From NCBI RefSeq assembly GCF_003432115.1, contig NZ_QWDC01000001.1, positions 558,001 to 622,000 on the forward strand: a DNA stretch of 64,000 nucleotides. The letters are read 5' to 3'. The notes under the pieces were generated by a model. That model was not told where the DNA came from. It saw nothing but the letters and a program-made list of their open reading frames with translations, and did no database searches. This DNA is from Mucilaginibacter conchicola (GTDB lineage Bacteria > Bacteroidota > Bacteroidia > Sphingobacteriales > Sphingobacteriaceae). The translations under genes and the position numbers were made by a program. Below are positions 24,852 to 33,748 of this stretch, piece after piece; positions within the stretch are counted from its first letter, which is position 1, and the number at the start of each line of letters is the position of its first letter.

Positions 24852-26264
24852 ATGATTAAAATAAAATTCGGAACGGATGGCTGGAGAGCTATCATTGCTG
24901 ACGACTTTACCCTTGAAAACGTTAAACGCGTAGCTTATGCTACCGCACTGTGGCTTAAAGACAATTTTGAAAACCCGTCTGCCCTGGTTGGCTGCGATCC
25001 ACGCTTTGCCGGCCCTATGTTTGCAGATGCTACAACCTGCGTACTGGCATCGCAGGGCATAAAAGTTCATCGTGCCGAAAACCTGTTTGTTTCTACCCCG
25101 ATGATCTCATTGGGTACCGTGCGTACAGGCTCATCGGCTGGTATAATTATCACGGCCAGCCATAACCCGCCTGCGTACAACGGCTACAAAATCAAAGCTT
25201 TCTACGGCGGCCCGGCCACACCTGATGATATTGAAAAAGTAGAGAATCAGATACCGGACACTTTAGACCTGAAACTGAAAACTGTTGCAGACTACGTAAC
25301 CGACGGCCTTGTTGAGTACATTAACCTTGAGGATATGTACGTTGAACATGCCGAGAAAAACTTCGATATACCTGCCATTCGCGATAGCGGACTGCAATGG
25401 GCTTACGATGCTATGTACGGTGCCGGCCAAAATGTAATGCGCCGTCTGTTCCCTGATATTACTTTCCTGCATGCCGATTATAACCCGGGCTTTGATGGAC
25501 AGGCACCTGAGCCTATCCAGCGTAACCTGCAGGAGTTTGAGCAACTCATCAAGCTATCTGAAGGTGAAATTGCATCCGGCTTAGTTACCGATGGCGATGC
25601 AGACCGTATTGGTTTGTATGATGGCGATGGCAACTTTGTTGATTCGCACCACATTTTGCTGTTGCTGATCCACTACATGCACAAAGTTAAAGGCGAGAAC
25701 GGCGAGGTTTATTCTACCTTCTCTTGTACCAGCAAGATCCAAAAACTATGTGATGCTTACGGGCTGAACAACACCGTAACCAAAATAGGTTTCAAATACA
25801 TTTGCGACCTGATCGTAAACTCGGGTAAACAGTTTATGGTGGGAGGCGAAGAATCAGGCGGTATTGCTGTTAACGGTCACATCCCTGAGCGTGATGGCGT
25901 TTGGATAGGTTTGATGATATGGGAGTTTATGGCCAAAACCGGCCGCTCGTTGAAAGATCTTGTACAGGAAATTTACGACGTGGTTGGTAAATTCGCTGTT
26001 GAGCGCTATGACCTGCACGTTACCGAAGAGAAGAAACAAGAAATCATCAGCAATTCTAAAAACGGTAAATACGAAACGTTCGGCAGCCTTAAAGTTGTGC
26101 GTACCGAAGACCTGGATGGCTTTAAATTCTTCTTTGAGAATGAGACTTGGGTAATGATCCGCCCGTCGGGTACCGAGCCTGTATTGCGCGTTTACGCTGA
26201 GGCTCCTACTACTGCAGAATCGTTTAAGATTTTGGATACAGTAAAGGCTGAGCTGCTTAAATAG
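24852..26264 (+). CDS. Phosphoglucomutase/phosphomannomutase family protein
   Basis: 470-residue alpha-D-phosphohexomutase. All four signatures are present: N-terminal FGTDGWR, the active-site phosphoserine loop TASHNPP (S103), the metal-binding loop DGDADR (~247), the sugar-binding GGEESGG and the phosphate-binding RPSGTEP. Interconverts hexose 1- and 6-phosphates; whether glucose, mannose or both cannot be read from sequence. Monocistronic, ending in a UUCG-loop terminator. Confidence 0.92.
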   Translation: MIKIKFGTDGWRAIIADDFTLENVKRVAYATALWLKDNFENPSALVGCDPRFAGPMFADATTCVLASQGIKVHRAENLFVSTPMISLGTVRTGSSAGIIITASHNPPAYNGYKIKAFYGGPATPDDIEKVENQIPDTLDLKLKTVADYVTDGLVEYINLEDMYVEHAEKNFDIPAIRDSGLQWAYDAMYGAGQNVMRRLFPDITFLHADYNPGFDGQAPEPIQRNLQEFEQLIKLSEGEIASGLVTDGDADRIGLYDGDGNFVDSHHILLLLIHYMHKVKGENGEVYSTFSCTSKIQKLCDAYGLNNTVTKIGFKYICDLIVNSGKQFMVGGEESGGIAVNGHIPERDGVWIGLMIWEFMAKTGRSLKDLVQEIYDVVGKFAVERYDLHVTEEKKQEIISNSKNGKYETFGSLKVVRTEDLDGFKFFFENETWVMIRPSGTEPVLRVYAEAPTTAESFKILDTVKAELLK

Positions 26265-26312
26265 AACCACGATTCTTAGGATTGAGGGATTACCTTGATA
26301 CCTACCAATATG

Positions 26313-26341
26313 AAAAGGCTTGCTTCGGCAGGCCTTTTTTT
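26313..26341 (+). terminator. Intrinsic terminator with TTCG loop
   Basis: AAGGCTTGC-TTCG-GCAGGCCTT (26315-26336, one mismatch) followed by a run of T; 50 bases behind the mutase stop. Confidence 0.85.
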
Positions 26342-26391
26342 GTGACCGCTGATTGATGTGATTACGTTGATTAACTTCTTGGGTAATTGTC

Positions 26392-26467
26392 GCTCCCGCA
26401 AGCGTTCCGCTTGTGGATTTGAGATAGGTTATACACAACGCACCACAAGCGGGACGCTTGCGGGAGC
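26392..26467. repeat. Long inverted repeat (REP-like), family B
   Basis: 25-base arms 26392-26416 and 26443-26467 with one mismatch, each carrying GCTCCCGCAAGCG and CCGCTTGTGG, with a 26-base loop. It differs in sequence from family A. It lies between convergent genes. Confidence 0.85.
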
Positions 26468-26476
26468 ATATGTTGA

Positions 26477-27382
26477 TCAACTCCTTGGGTGATACTCGGT
26501 GATAACACTTTTCAAGTATTGCCTGTCTAAGTGGGCGTAGATCTCGGTAGTGGTAATACTTTCGTGGCCCAGCATTTCCTGTACGGCACGCAGGTCGGCA
26601 CCGCCTTCAACCAGATGTGTGGCAAAGGAATGCCTGAAGGTATGCGGACTAATCTTTTTCTTCAGCCCTATCCTTTCGGCTAATTCTTTTATTAGCAGGA
26701 AAACATACACGCGGGTTAGCCTTTTGCCGCGGCGGTTAAGGAATACCAGGTCTTCCTCTCCTTTTTGGACATCGACATGTACTCGAATCTGTTCTATCCA
26801 GATCTGTAGGGCTTTTATGGCCTGGCGTGCTATGGGCACCAGCCGCTCTTTGCTGCCTTTGCCTTTTACTTTAATAAACTCATCGTCGGGGTCGAGCGAG
26901 AGATTAGATAAGCGGAGTTCCGTTAACTCAGATACACGCAGCCCGCAGGCATACAAAACTTCCAGCATGGCTTTGTTGCGGCCGCCTTCGGGTTTGGATA
27001 GGTCTATGGCGCCTATTAAATTCTGGATATCCTCATAACTCAGCGTATCCGGCAACTTACGGGCAATGCGGGGCATTTCCAGCAGCTCTGACGGGTCGGC
27101 TTGTATCACATCATCCATCAGCAGGAATTTATAGAAAGCTTTGATACCCGAGAGGATCCGCGCTTGTGAGGTGGCCGTCATGCCCAGTTCACTTATCCAG
27201 TTGATAAATCCGCGCAGATCAGAAAGAGCAAATTTATCGGGTTGCAGGTCGTAGCGCTCAGCTTCGGCAAACTGGTGCAGCTTTTCAATATCGCGGGTAT
27301 AGGCCTCAATGGAGTTGCCGGCAAGCGATCTTTCGAGCTTCAGGTAGGTTTTAAATCCTTTTATTGCCGATGGCCAATCCAA
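26477..27382 (-). CDS. xerD: Tyrosine recombinase XerD
   Basis: 301 residues, the length of XerC/D. The N-terminal SAM-like core-binding domain (~1-90) is followed by the catalytic domain with all expected residues: R149 (CGLRVSEL), K173 (KVKGKG), H247 and R250 (HTFRHSF), H273 (GHESI) and nucleophile Y282 (TEIYAH). Resolves chromosome dimers at dif with a partner; no dif site was identified here. The reading frame begins with TTG; there is no nearby in-frame ATG. Divergent from aroQ. Confidence 0.94.
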   Translation of the reverse strand: MDWPSAIKGFKTYLKLERSLAGNSIEAYTRDIEKLHQFAEAERYDLQPDKFALSDLRGFINWISELGMTATSQARILSGIKAFYKFLLMDDVIQADPSELLEMPRIARKLPDTLSYEDIQNLIGAIDLSKPEGGRNKAMLEVLYACGLRVSELTELRLSNLSLDPDDEFIKVKGKGSKERLVPIARQAIKALQIWIEQIRVHVDVQKGEEDLVFLNRRGKRLTRVYVFLLIKELAERIGLKKKISPHTFRHSFATHLVEGGADLRAVQEMLGHESITTTEIYAHLDRQYLKSVITEYHPRS

Positions 27383-27422
27383 ATTATTTTAGTTTTGAAG
27401 CTTTATAGCTAAGTTTGAGCAA

Positions 27423-27845
27423 ATGAATATACAAATTATCAACGGGCCAAATTTAAACCTGCTTGGCGTACGCGAGAAATCTATATATGGTAGTTCTGAT
27501 TTTGAAAGCTACCTGGCTGAGCTGAAAACGAACTTCCCCGACGTTACCATCAGCTACTTTCAAAGCAACGTTGAGGGCGAAATTATAAATATATTGCACG
27601 AAGTTGGCTTTAGTTACGATGGTATTGTTTTGAATGCCGGTGCCTACACCCATACATCCATTGCCATTGCCGATGCCATTGCCGCCATTAACACGCCCGT
27701 GATAGAGGTGCATATCTCAAACGTTTACAAACGCGAGGAGTTCCGCCATCACTCTATGCTGGCTGCAAGCTGCAAAGGCGTAATTGCAGGTTTCGGCATG
27801 CATTCTTACCGGTTGGGGATAGAAAGCCTGCTTTTGAATTATTGA
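27423..27845 (+). CDS. aroQ: 3-dehydroquinate dehydratase, type II (AroQ)
   Basis: Third step of the shikimate pathway. 140 residues with the compact type II signature: INGPNLNLLGVRE at the start, IYGSSDF with the catalytic Tyr (Y22), NAGAYTHTSIAI, and EVHISNVYKREEFRHHS with the catalytic His and Arg. The last codons run into an AT-rich heptamer-like stretch (27838-27880). Confidence 0.96.
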   Translation: MNIQIINGPNLNLLGVREKSIYGSSDFESYLAELKTNFPDVTISYFQSNVEGEIINILHEVGFSYDGIVLNAGAYTHTSIAIADAIAAINTPVIEVHISNVYKREEFRHHSMLAASCKGVIAGFGMHSYRLGIESLLLNY

Positions 27846-27956
27846 ATTAGTGATTTATAGAATTATTGAGTTGGTAAATTCTAAAATACTAAGAGTGTTC
27901 ACGTTCAACACCGTAAATGCTCGTGGACATCTGATGACATATTGATTGCGCTGAGC

Positions 27957-27984
27957 TTTTGAATTTTTAATTTTGACTTTTTAC
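27957..27984. repeat. Four-unit heptamer element at the glycosyltransferase gene end
   Basis: TTTTGAA, TTTTTAA, TTTTGAC, TTTTTAC on the plus strand, 28 bp. The gene's stop codon lies within it, so the last residues (VKSQN) are repeat-encoded. Nearly identical to 28090-28117. Confidence 0.85.
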
Positions 27985-29016
27985 TTCCTTAATACCGAGC
28001 TCAGTAAACTTGTGTTTCTTCTTGAAAAAGAAATCCCAAACAATGCTTCTGTAGTACATCCCCGTAAGCGGCTTGTTTAATTCTATTTTTTTTGAATTTT
28101 TAATTTTGACTTTTGACTTAAATAACCGCCTTACAAAGTTTTGATGCGCACGGCTTACCGCCCAGGCGTCTTTACGCTTACCTTCCATCAGGAAACGCAC
28201 CAGCGCCAGCAGGTCCATCCAAAAACGCAGGTTAATGATCCAGAAGGCACGCCATGCAGGCAGGTTATTCTTAAGCAGTAACAGGTTGTTACGGAAGTTA
28301 AGATATGTTTTAAAAGGATTTTCGGAGTTAAGCGTACCGCCGCCAACATGGTAAACGATCGATTCGGCACAGTACATTACCTTGTAACCCATGTTCTTTA
28401 AGCGCCAGCAAAGGTCAATTTCTTCCATGTGGGCAAAAAAGCTTTCGTCGAAACCACCGGCTTCGTCCCAGTATTTCTTTTTCACAAACATGGCGGCACC
28501 TGTGGCCCAGAAAACCTCGCCGGTTTTATCGTACTGGCCTTTATCCTCTTCTATCTCGTAAAAAATCCGTCCACGGCAAAACGGATAGCCAAACTTATCA
28601 ATAAACCCACCGGCGGCACCGGCGTGTTCAAAATGTGTTTTTTGATTGTAGGCAAGGATCTTTGGCGCAGCAGCGGCAATTTTGTCGTCGCTTTCCATCA
28701 AAGCAATAACCGGTTCAATCCAGCCGGGTTGCACTTCTACATCAGAGTTCAGCAGGATATAGTAGTCGGCTTCTACCTGCGCTAAAACGCGGTTGTAGCC
28801 ACCGGTAAAGCCATAATTCTCATTATTCTCAATAATACGGATCTGCGGATATTTACCCTGCAAAAAAGCAACCGATTCATCAGTTGAGGCATTATCTCCT
28901 ACAATAATATCCAGATTGGGCCAGGTAGACGCAAGCACATAAGGCAAAAAGTCGCGAAGGTATTTGATGCCGTTCCAGTTCAATATTACTACGGCAACTT
29001 TAGGTGTGTTTGTCAT
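27967..29016 (-). CDS. Family 2 glycosyltransferase
   Basis: About 349 residues from the ATG at 29016 (MTNTPKVAVVILNWNG), which overlaps the stop of the acyltransferase gene as ATGA. GT-A fold features: GDNASTDES, the metal-binding NSDVEVQPGW, and ATGAAMFVKKKYWDEAGGFDESFFAHMEEIDLCWR near the acceptor site, read here in parts. Similar to rhamnosyl/hexosyl transferases of surface polysaccharide synthesis. Two copies of a 28-bp heptamer element code for the basic KVKIKNSKK stretch and the extreme C-terminus, i.e. parts outside the catalytic core. Confidence 0.88.
   Translation of the reverse strand: MTNTPKVAVVILNWNGIKYLRDFLPYVLASTWPNLDIIVGDNASTDESVAFLQGKYPQIRIIENNENYGFTGGYNRVLAQVEADYYILLNSDVEVQPGWIEPVIALMESDDKIAAAAPKILAYNQKTHFEHAGAAGGFIDKFGYPFCRGRIFYEIEEDKGQYDKTGEVFWATGAAMFVKKKYWDEAGGFDESFFAHMEEIDLCWRLKNMGYKVMYCAESIVYHVGGGTLNSENPFKTYLNFRNNLLLLKNNLPAWRAFWIINLRFWMDLLALVRFLMEGKRKDAWAVSRAHQNFVRRLFKSKVKIKNSKKIELNKPLTGMYYRSIVWDFFFKKKHKFTELGIKEVKSQN
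28090..28117. repeat. Four-unit heptamer element inside the glycosyltransferase gene
   Basis: TTTTGAA, TTTTTAA, TTTTGAC, TTTTGAC on the plus strand, 28 bp; second copy in this gene, 105 bp from the first. Confidence 0.85.
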
Positions 29017-29921
29017 AAGTTCAGATCTTCCGGCCTGTATTTCCACCGGCGATGGCTCCACAGCCAGTACTGCGGCTTTTCCTGTATCAGTTTATCTAAA
29101 TATTGTACGTGTGCCTCGGTTATTTCGTGGCCCTCAGTTTTTTTTGGTTCCTCTATCAAAGGCACCAGTGTATAAGTATAATAACCACGTTTAACACGAT
29201 CTATACGGTAAAACAGCACCACGGCGTCTATCATCTTCGCCAGCTTTTCAATCCCCAAAAAAACTGCCGTTGGCTGATTAAGGAAAGTGGTAAAATAGTT
29301 TATCTCGTGCATATTAGGTGTCTGATCACTCACCAAAACACTAAAGCTCAGTTCGTTTTTGATAGAGATCATGGTGCGCAGTGTTTGCTTCATGGATACC
29401 AGTATGGCACCAAAACGGGCGCGCACCTTGTTGAACAAATTATCAAACTGTTGGTTTTTTAGCGGCTTGTAAACTATCACACGCTTCTCATCCGTAAGCA
29501 TCCCGAAAGCCAGCGCAGCCATCTCCCAGTTACAGTAATGACCGGCAGCCGCAATAATGCTCCTACCCTTGCTAAAGTAATGTTCAACCATTTCGGGATT
29601 GGTTGGCTTCATGCGTTTACGCAGTTGCGCTTCGCTAACCGTTATCATTTTAATGGTTTCTACCATTAAGTCGGCAAGGTAATGGTAATATTGCTTCTCA
29701 ATTTTAAGGCGTTCGGCCTCGCTCCTGTTGGGGAAAGCGTTTTGCAGGTTTTGGCGTACCACCTTAACACGGTAGCCAACTAAGCGGTATAAAATAAGGT
29801 AAAGCACGTCGGCAATGCCATAAAGCAGCCAAAAAGGCAATAGCGAGATAAGGTATAAAAAAAATATACCCGCACACGAAGCCGCTTTTCTTAACATTTT
29901 TCCCAATTTTGCCACAAACAT
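29013..29921 (-). CDS. Lysophospholipid/lipid A acyltransferase (LpxL/HtrB-like)
   Basis: 302 residues. One N-terminal membrane anchor (GIFFLYLISLLPFWLLYGIADVLYL) is followed by the acyltransferase domain with the catalytic HX4E in GHYCNWE and a later QTPN segment. Family members add secondary acyl chains to lipid A on the cytoplasmic face of the inner membrane. Translationally coupled (ATGA) to the downstream GT2 gene, which supports a shared role in the cell envelope. Its start is only 11 bases from the divergent WbqC gene, so an internal start (ATG at 29897) is possible. Confidence 0.88.
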   Translation of the reverse strand: MFVAKLGKMLRKAASCAGIFFLYLISLLPFWLLYGIADVLYLILYRLVGYRVKVVRQNLQNAFPNRSEAERLKIEKQYYHYLADLMVETIKMITVSEAQLRKRMKPTNPEMVEHYFSKGRSIIAAAGHYCNWEMAALAFGMLTDEKRVIVYKPLKNQQFDNLFNKVRARFGAILVSMKQTLRTMISIKNELSFSVLVSDQTPNMHEINYFTTFLNQPTAVFLGIEKLAKMIDAVVLFYRIDRVKRGYYTYTLVPLIEEPKKTEGHEITEAHVQYLDKLIQEKPQYWLWSHRRWKYRPEDLNL

Positions 29922-29932
29922 AAAAAATATAT

Positions 29933-30544
29933 ATGATTGCTAACGGTGCTGTTTTGCCTATGTTCTACCTTCCACCGGTTGAGTATTTTACCCGGCTTAA
30001 TACTTTTAAGCCCGATGTTGTGTTTGATGTGGAAGAACATTTCCCAAAACAAACCTATCGTAACAGGGCAAATATCTACTCGCCCGATGGTTTGCTGAGC
30101 CTGGTGGTACCGGTGGTAAAAGGTTCAAAAAATCACACCAAAACTAAGGACGTTAAGATAAGCTACGATTTTAGATGGCAGCGCTTACATTGGATGAGCC
30201 TGCAGGCCTGTTACCGCCGCTCGGCTTATTTTGAATACTATGAGGCCGATTTTGCACCTTTCTACGAGAAACGTTACGATTACCTGTTAGATTATAACCG
30301 CGAACTGTTTGAACTGCTGCTTCGCCTTACGAAGAACAAGCTGGAGATCAGTTTTACCGATACTTACGAGGCCGGATACCCCGGCTTAACCGATCTGCGT
30401 AGTGCCTTTAATGCTAAAGCTGAGCCACCGAAAGAACAAAAGCCCTATTTTCAGGTTTTTGAAGAGCGGAACGGCTTTTTGCCCAACCTCAGCATTGTTG
30501 ACCTGCTGTTTAACCAGGGGCCGCAAGCTGCAAATTATCTGTAA
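29933..30544 (+). CDS. WbqC family protein
   Basis: 203 residues resembling the WbqC-like family: AVLPMFYLPPVEYFTRL at the N-terminus, SYDFRWQRLHWMSLQACYRRSAYFEYY (seen here in pieces) in the middle and a C-terminal EERNGFLPNLSIVDLLFNQG motif. Found with O-antigen or envelope genes, function unproven. Followed after eight bases by corA. Confidence 0.88.
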   Translation: MIANGAVLPMFYLPPVEYFTRLNTFKPDVVFDVEEHFPKQTYRNRANIYSPDGLLSLVVPVVKGSKNHTKTKDVKISYDFRWQRLHWMSLQACYRRSAYFEYYEADFAPFYEKRYDYLLDYNRELFELLLRLTKNKLEISFTDTYEAGYPGLTDLRSAFNAKAEPPKEQKPYFQVFEERNGFLPNLSIVDLLFNQGPQAANYL

Positions 30545-30552
30545 GCAGAAAC

Positions 30553-31677
30553 ATGAAATCATACTCAGGCAGGGTACACTATAAACACAAACGCAGAAAG
30601 TACGAGGTTGGCTCGCAGCCCGGTACTATCGATATACCAGAGGATGCACTGAAACCTAAGATAGAGGTTTTCTCTTTCAACGAGAGCGAACTGCAAACCA
30701 GCAAGGGCACGGATATGAAAACCATCACCAAACAGATGGCCAAGTGTACCGACCATACCCACTGGATAAAAATAAACGGCCTGGGCGATGTGCAACTGAT
30801 GGAAGATATCGGCACATTCCTTAACATCAACCATTTGGTGTTGGAAGATATCGTAAACACCCACCAACGCCCTAAATTTGATGAGTATGAAGGCTACGTT
30901 TTTGCCACCAGTCGTATACTATATCTTGATAAAAATAACGAGCTGGCCAACTGCCAGTTTAGCGGTATTGTAAAAGATAATATCTTCATCAGCTTTGAGG
31001 AAGACTACAGCGATTATTTTGAAGCCGTTAAAACGCGCCTTAAGGCCGGCAAGGGTTTGATACGTACCGGTGGGCCGGGCTTTATCCTGTACTCGCTTAC
31101 CGATACCATCCTTGATAATTATTTTGTGCTGCTTGCCCAACTGGGTGATCGTATTGATGATACCGAAGACCGCCTGTACGACCATGCCGATAAAAGTATC
31201 ATGTTTGATGCCCAGCAACTGAAACGTACGCTCATCATCATCCGCCGTGCCTGCTGGCCCGAGCGCGACAAGATAAACGACATGATACGCAGCGAAAACC
31301 CTGAAATAAACAAAGAAACCAAGATATACCTGCGCGATGCATACGACCATTGCATACAGGCCATGGATATGGTAGAGAGTTACAAAGAGGTTACCAGCAG
31401 CATCATTGACCTTTACCTGAGCATGGTAAGCAACCGCATGAACGAGATCATGAAGGTGTTGACCATCATCTCGGTGATCTTTATCCCCCTTACGTTCATT
31501 GCCGGTATTTATGGGATGAATTTCAGCAGGCAGGACGAGCACGGACATACCATCCCCGATAACATGCCCGAGCTTTATGCCCACCACGGCTATGTTTTAG
31601 CGTTGGCCGGGATGCTGGCACTGGCACTGATACAATTATTTGTTTTTTGGAAAAAGGGTTGGTTTAATAAGCTGTAA
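30553..31677 (+). CDS. corA: Magnesium/cobalt transporter (CorA)
   Basis: 374 residues. Large cytoplasmic N-domain, a long stalk helix (VESYKEVTSSIIDLYLSMVSN) and two C-terminal membrane helices with the selectivity motif YGMNF after IPLTFIAGI; the second helix (GYVLALAGMLALALIQLFVFW) is followed by a basic tail. The loop between helices is acidic (EHGHTIPDNMPE). Together with mgtE this gives the organism two Mg2+ systems within 17 kb. Confidence 0.94.
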   Translation: MKSYSGRVHYKHKRRKYEVGSQPGTIDIPEDALKPKIEVFSFNESELQTSKGTDMKTITKQMAKCTDHTHWIKINGLGDVQLMEDIGTFLNINHLVLEDIVNTHQRPKFDEYEGYVFATSRILYLDKNNELANCQFSGIVKDNIFISFEEDYSDYFEAVKTRLKAGKGLIRTGGPGFILYSLTDTILDNYFVLLAQLGDRIDDTEDRLYDHADKSIMFDAQQLKRTLIIIRRACWPERDKINDMIRSENPEINKETKIYLRDAYDHCIQAMDMVESYKEVTSSIIDLYLSMVSNRMNEIMKVLTIISVIFIPLTFIAGIYGMNFSRQDEHGHTIPDNMPELYAHHGYVLALAGMLALALIQLFVFWKKGWFNKL

Positions 31678-31683
31678 GCCGGT

Positions 31684-32133
31684 ATGGATGCCATTAAGTT
31701 TTCAGAAAAGATAATCATCAACCAGCCTGCGCAACTGATATTCGATTACACACAAGACTATGGCAACCGCCTTAAATGGGATACATTTCTGAAACAAGCC
31801 GACTTGATAAATGGCGCTACCGAAGCCGGCAAAGGTGCACGCGCCTGGTGTGTAGCCCACAATGGCCTGGGCATGGGAACCGAATACGTAACCTTTAACC
31901 CACCAAAAGTTACTGCTGTTAAAATGACCAGGGGGCCATATATGTTCAGCTCTTTTTTAGGCTCATGGAATTTTAAAGAATTAGCACCTGCACAAACCGA
32001 GGTGATGTTCATTTATTCTTTTCAATTGCGTTTTCCTTTTAACCTGTTGAAAGGTTACGTTACCCGCAACCTGCAAAAAAACGTAAGGCAACGCCTCGCC
32101 GATCTAAAAAACTGCGTTGAGGCATTGCCTTAA
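31684..32133 (+). CDS. SRPBCC/polyketide-cyclase-like protein
   Basis: 149 residues with the START-like (SRPBCC) fold: FSEKIIINQPAQLIFDYTQDY at the start, a central beta region (GMGTEYVTFNPPK) and a C-terminal helix beginning near FPFNLLKGYVTRNLQ. Binds small hydrophobic ligands in relatives; the ligand here is unknown. Six bases behind corA, same strand, so likely co-transcribed. Confidence 0.8.
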   Translation: MDAIKFSEKIIINQPAQLIFDYTQDYGNRLKWDTFLKQADLINGATEAGKGARAWCVAHNGLGMGTEYVTFNPPKVTAVKMTRGPYMFSSFLGSWNFKELAPAQTEVMFIYSFQLRFPFNLLKGYVTRNLQKNVRQRLADLKNCVEALP

Positions 32134-32142
32134 ACGATAATT

Positions 32143-32400
32143 TTAATTTCTATCTATTAAACTATAAGAGGTATTCTTTTGCGGATTAACTAAATCGCCC
32201 ACGCTAACTTCCAATACATCAGCAACCTGCATCAGTTTCTCTACCGTTAGTTTAGAATAGCCCAATTCCAGTTTTGAATAGGCATTTTGCGAGCATTGCA
32301 TCTTCATAGCCATGTATTCCTGAGTATAATTACGCCGCTCGCGCAGCATTCTTATATTGATAATAATACTTTCAATTTTCTTCTCAAACTCCGACTTCAT
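32143..32400 (-). CDS. Small XRE-family helix-turn-helix regulator
   Basis: 85 residues with one HTH_3 domain: NIRMLRERRNYTQEYMAMKMQCSQNAYSKLELGYSKLT includes the two recognition helices (given here only as landmarks from residue ~14 to 52). No sensor domain. In Bacteroidota such short regulators are abundant; target unknown. Ten bases from the SRPBCC stop, convergent. Confidence 0.88.
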   Translation of the reverse strand: MKSEFEKKIESIIINIRMLRERRNYTQEYMAMKMQCSQNAYSKLELGYSKLTVEKLMQVADVLEVSVGDLVNPQKNTSYSLIDRN

Positions 32401-32489
32401 AGATCTTATTTGGTATACAAACAGACTTACGAGGCGATTTAATTTTTGGTTTTAGTAATTTATTTAAAAGTTAAACATGGATGGAGTAA

Positions 32490-33554
32490 TTAATTTGCTT
32501 TATTTAACACCCGCTTCTTCAGCCAAGCCCTTACCGGCTCGTCATAAAACTTAAGCGCTATGTAAGCCAGCACAATAAAGAAAACAAACAGCCCTAAGGC
32601 AACCGGCAAGATCTGATGCATAGGATCGGGCTTTTTTGTGGCTACCCAAGCTGTGTAGATATAGATGAACGGATAGTGCGTAATATAAATAGGATAAGAT
32701 ATATCACCCGAGAATTTGCAGAGCTTTGCCCATCGGCCTTTGATCTGCCCGCTTGCGCCTGCTGCCACTACAACGGGGAATGCAATGATGATACAAGCTG
32801 CCTCAAACACGCCATTGAACCTGCTGAAAGTAGGCATAAAGAATAGCACTACCAGTATCAGCGAACAAACCACATAAGCGTTAGGGATACGAATGAGTTT
32901 ACCGCAGCGGTACAATAACAAGCCTGCAAAGAACGGGAACATCATCCTCACAAAAGCTATCCAGAAGGTATCATATCCCCAGCCGGTGCCTACGTCGCCA
33001 TGCCACTCTGCAGTAAAGATCAGAGCGATGGCAGCGATGACAACAATTGCCCAAAGACCGGTCTTTGATAATTTACGGGCGAAGGTTGCATAGAAAATGT
33101 TGGCAATATATTCCTGCAGTAAACTCCAGCAGGGTCCGTCAAGCGGGTGTGTTTCGCCCCATCCGCGCACATCCGGCGAAGGGATCAGTGTAAAACCTAT
33201 CAGTGTGATACCGATAAGTTTCCAGATACCTAAGCCATGCGCCATGTTGGTGTATGGGTCAAACCAATAAGCTATTGCCCCTATCAGCACGCCCAATATC
33301 ACCAGCGGATGCAAACGCACCAGGCGGATCTTGAAAAACTGTTTAATCGTCATGCCCTGTGCCCATCGGTCGTCATAGGCATAGGCCACCACAAAGCCCG
33401 AGAGCAAATAGAAAAAATCCACAGCGAGATAGCCATGGTGCATCGGGTGATTCACCGGAATGCCAAAATAGGCTTCCATAAGGTGATAGATAACTACTAA
33501 AATAGCGGCAGTGCCACGCAATCCATCCAGAATGGGGTAATGAGGTTTCATCAA
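32490..33554 (-). CDS. Acyltransferase 3 (OafA/YrhL) family membrane protein
   Basis: 354 residues with about ten membrane helices. The N-terminal DGLRGTAAILVVIYH is the AT3 signature, with the following FYLLSGFVVAYAY; catalytic-site residues RLHPL follow. These proteins O-acylate surface sugars or lipids. No attached SGNH domain. Starts at one of two adjacent ATGs (33554 or 33551). Confidence 0.9.
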   Translation of the reverse strand: MMKPHYPILDGLRGTAAILVVIYHLMEAYFGIPVNHPMHHGYLAVDFFYLLSGFVVAYAYDDRWAQGMTIKQFFKIRLVRLHPLVILGVLIGAIAYWFDPYTNMAHGLGIWKLIGITLIGFTLIPSPDVRGWGETHPLDGPCWSLLQEYIANIFYATFARKLSKTGLWAIVVIAAIALIFTAEWHGDVGTGWGYDTFWIAFVRMMFPFFAGLLLYRCGKLIRIPNAYVVCSLILVVLFFMPTFSRFNGVFEAACIIIAFPVVVAAGASGQIKGRWAKLCKFSGDISYPIYITHYPFIYIYTAWVATKKPDPMHQILPVALGLFVFFIVLAYIALKFYDEPVRAWLKKRVLNKAN

Positions 33555-33610
33555 TAAGGGCTTATAATCAGGTTATAAGCTAAAGATATACTTTTATTGT
33601 TTTACAGTTT

Positions 33611-33748
33611 AATATCGAACACCGAATATTAAATTTTGAATAACGAAGTAATACATTGGATACCCTCAAATCGAAATTCAGAGTTCGATATTAAAAATCA
33701 GAAGCTACAACTTCATCATTCTACATTCGAAATTCAGTGTTTGATATT
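33611..33748. repeat. Heptamer-periodic intergenic repeat with 22-bp direct copies
   Basis: AATATCG, AACACCG, AATATTA, AATTTTG, AATAACG run with a 7-base period from 33611; a 22-bp sequence starting TCGAAATTCAG occurs at 33671-33692 and again, with two mismatches, at 33727-33748. An inverted pair AATATCGAAC/GTTCGATATT (33611-33620, 33683-33692) is also present. Confidence 0.6.

Noticed and set aside
26477..27382. XerD as a mobile-element integrase
   Set aside because: Length and motifs are those of housekeeping XerC/D; flanked by core genes, with no attachment sites or cargo.
30919..31587. 222-codon minus-strand frame within corA
   Set aside because: Shadow of corA, which has the YGMNF motif and full length on the plus strand.
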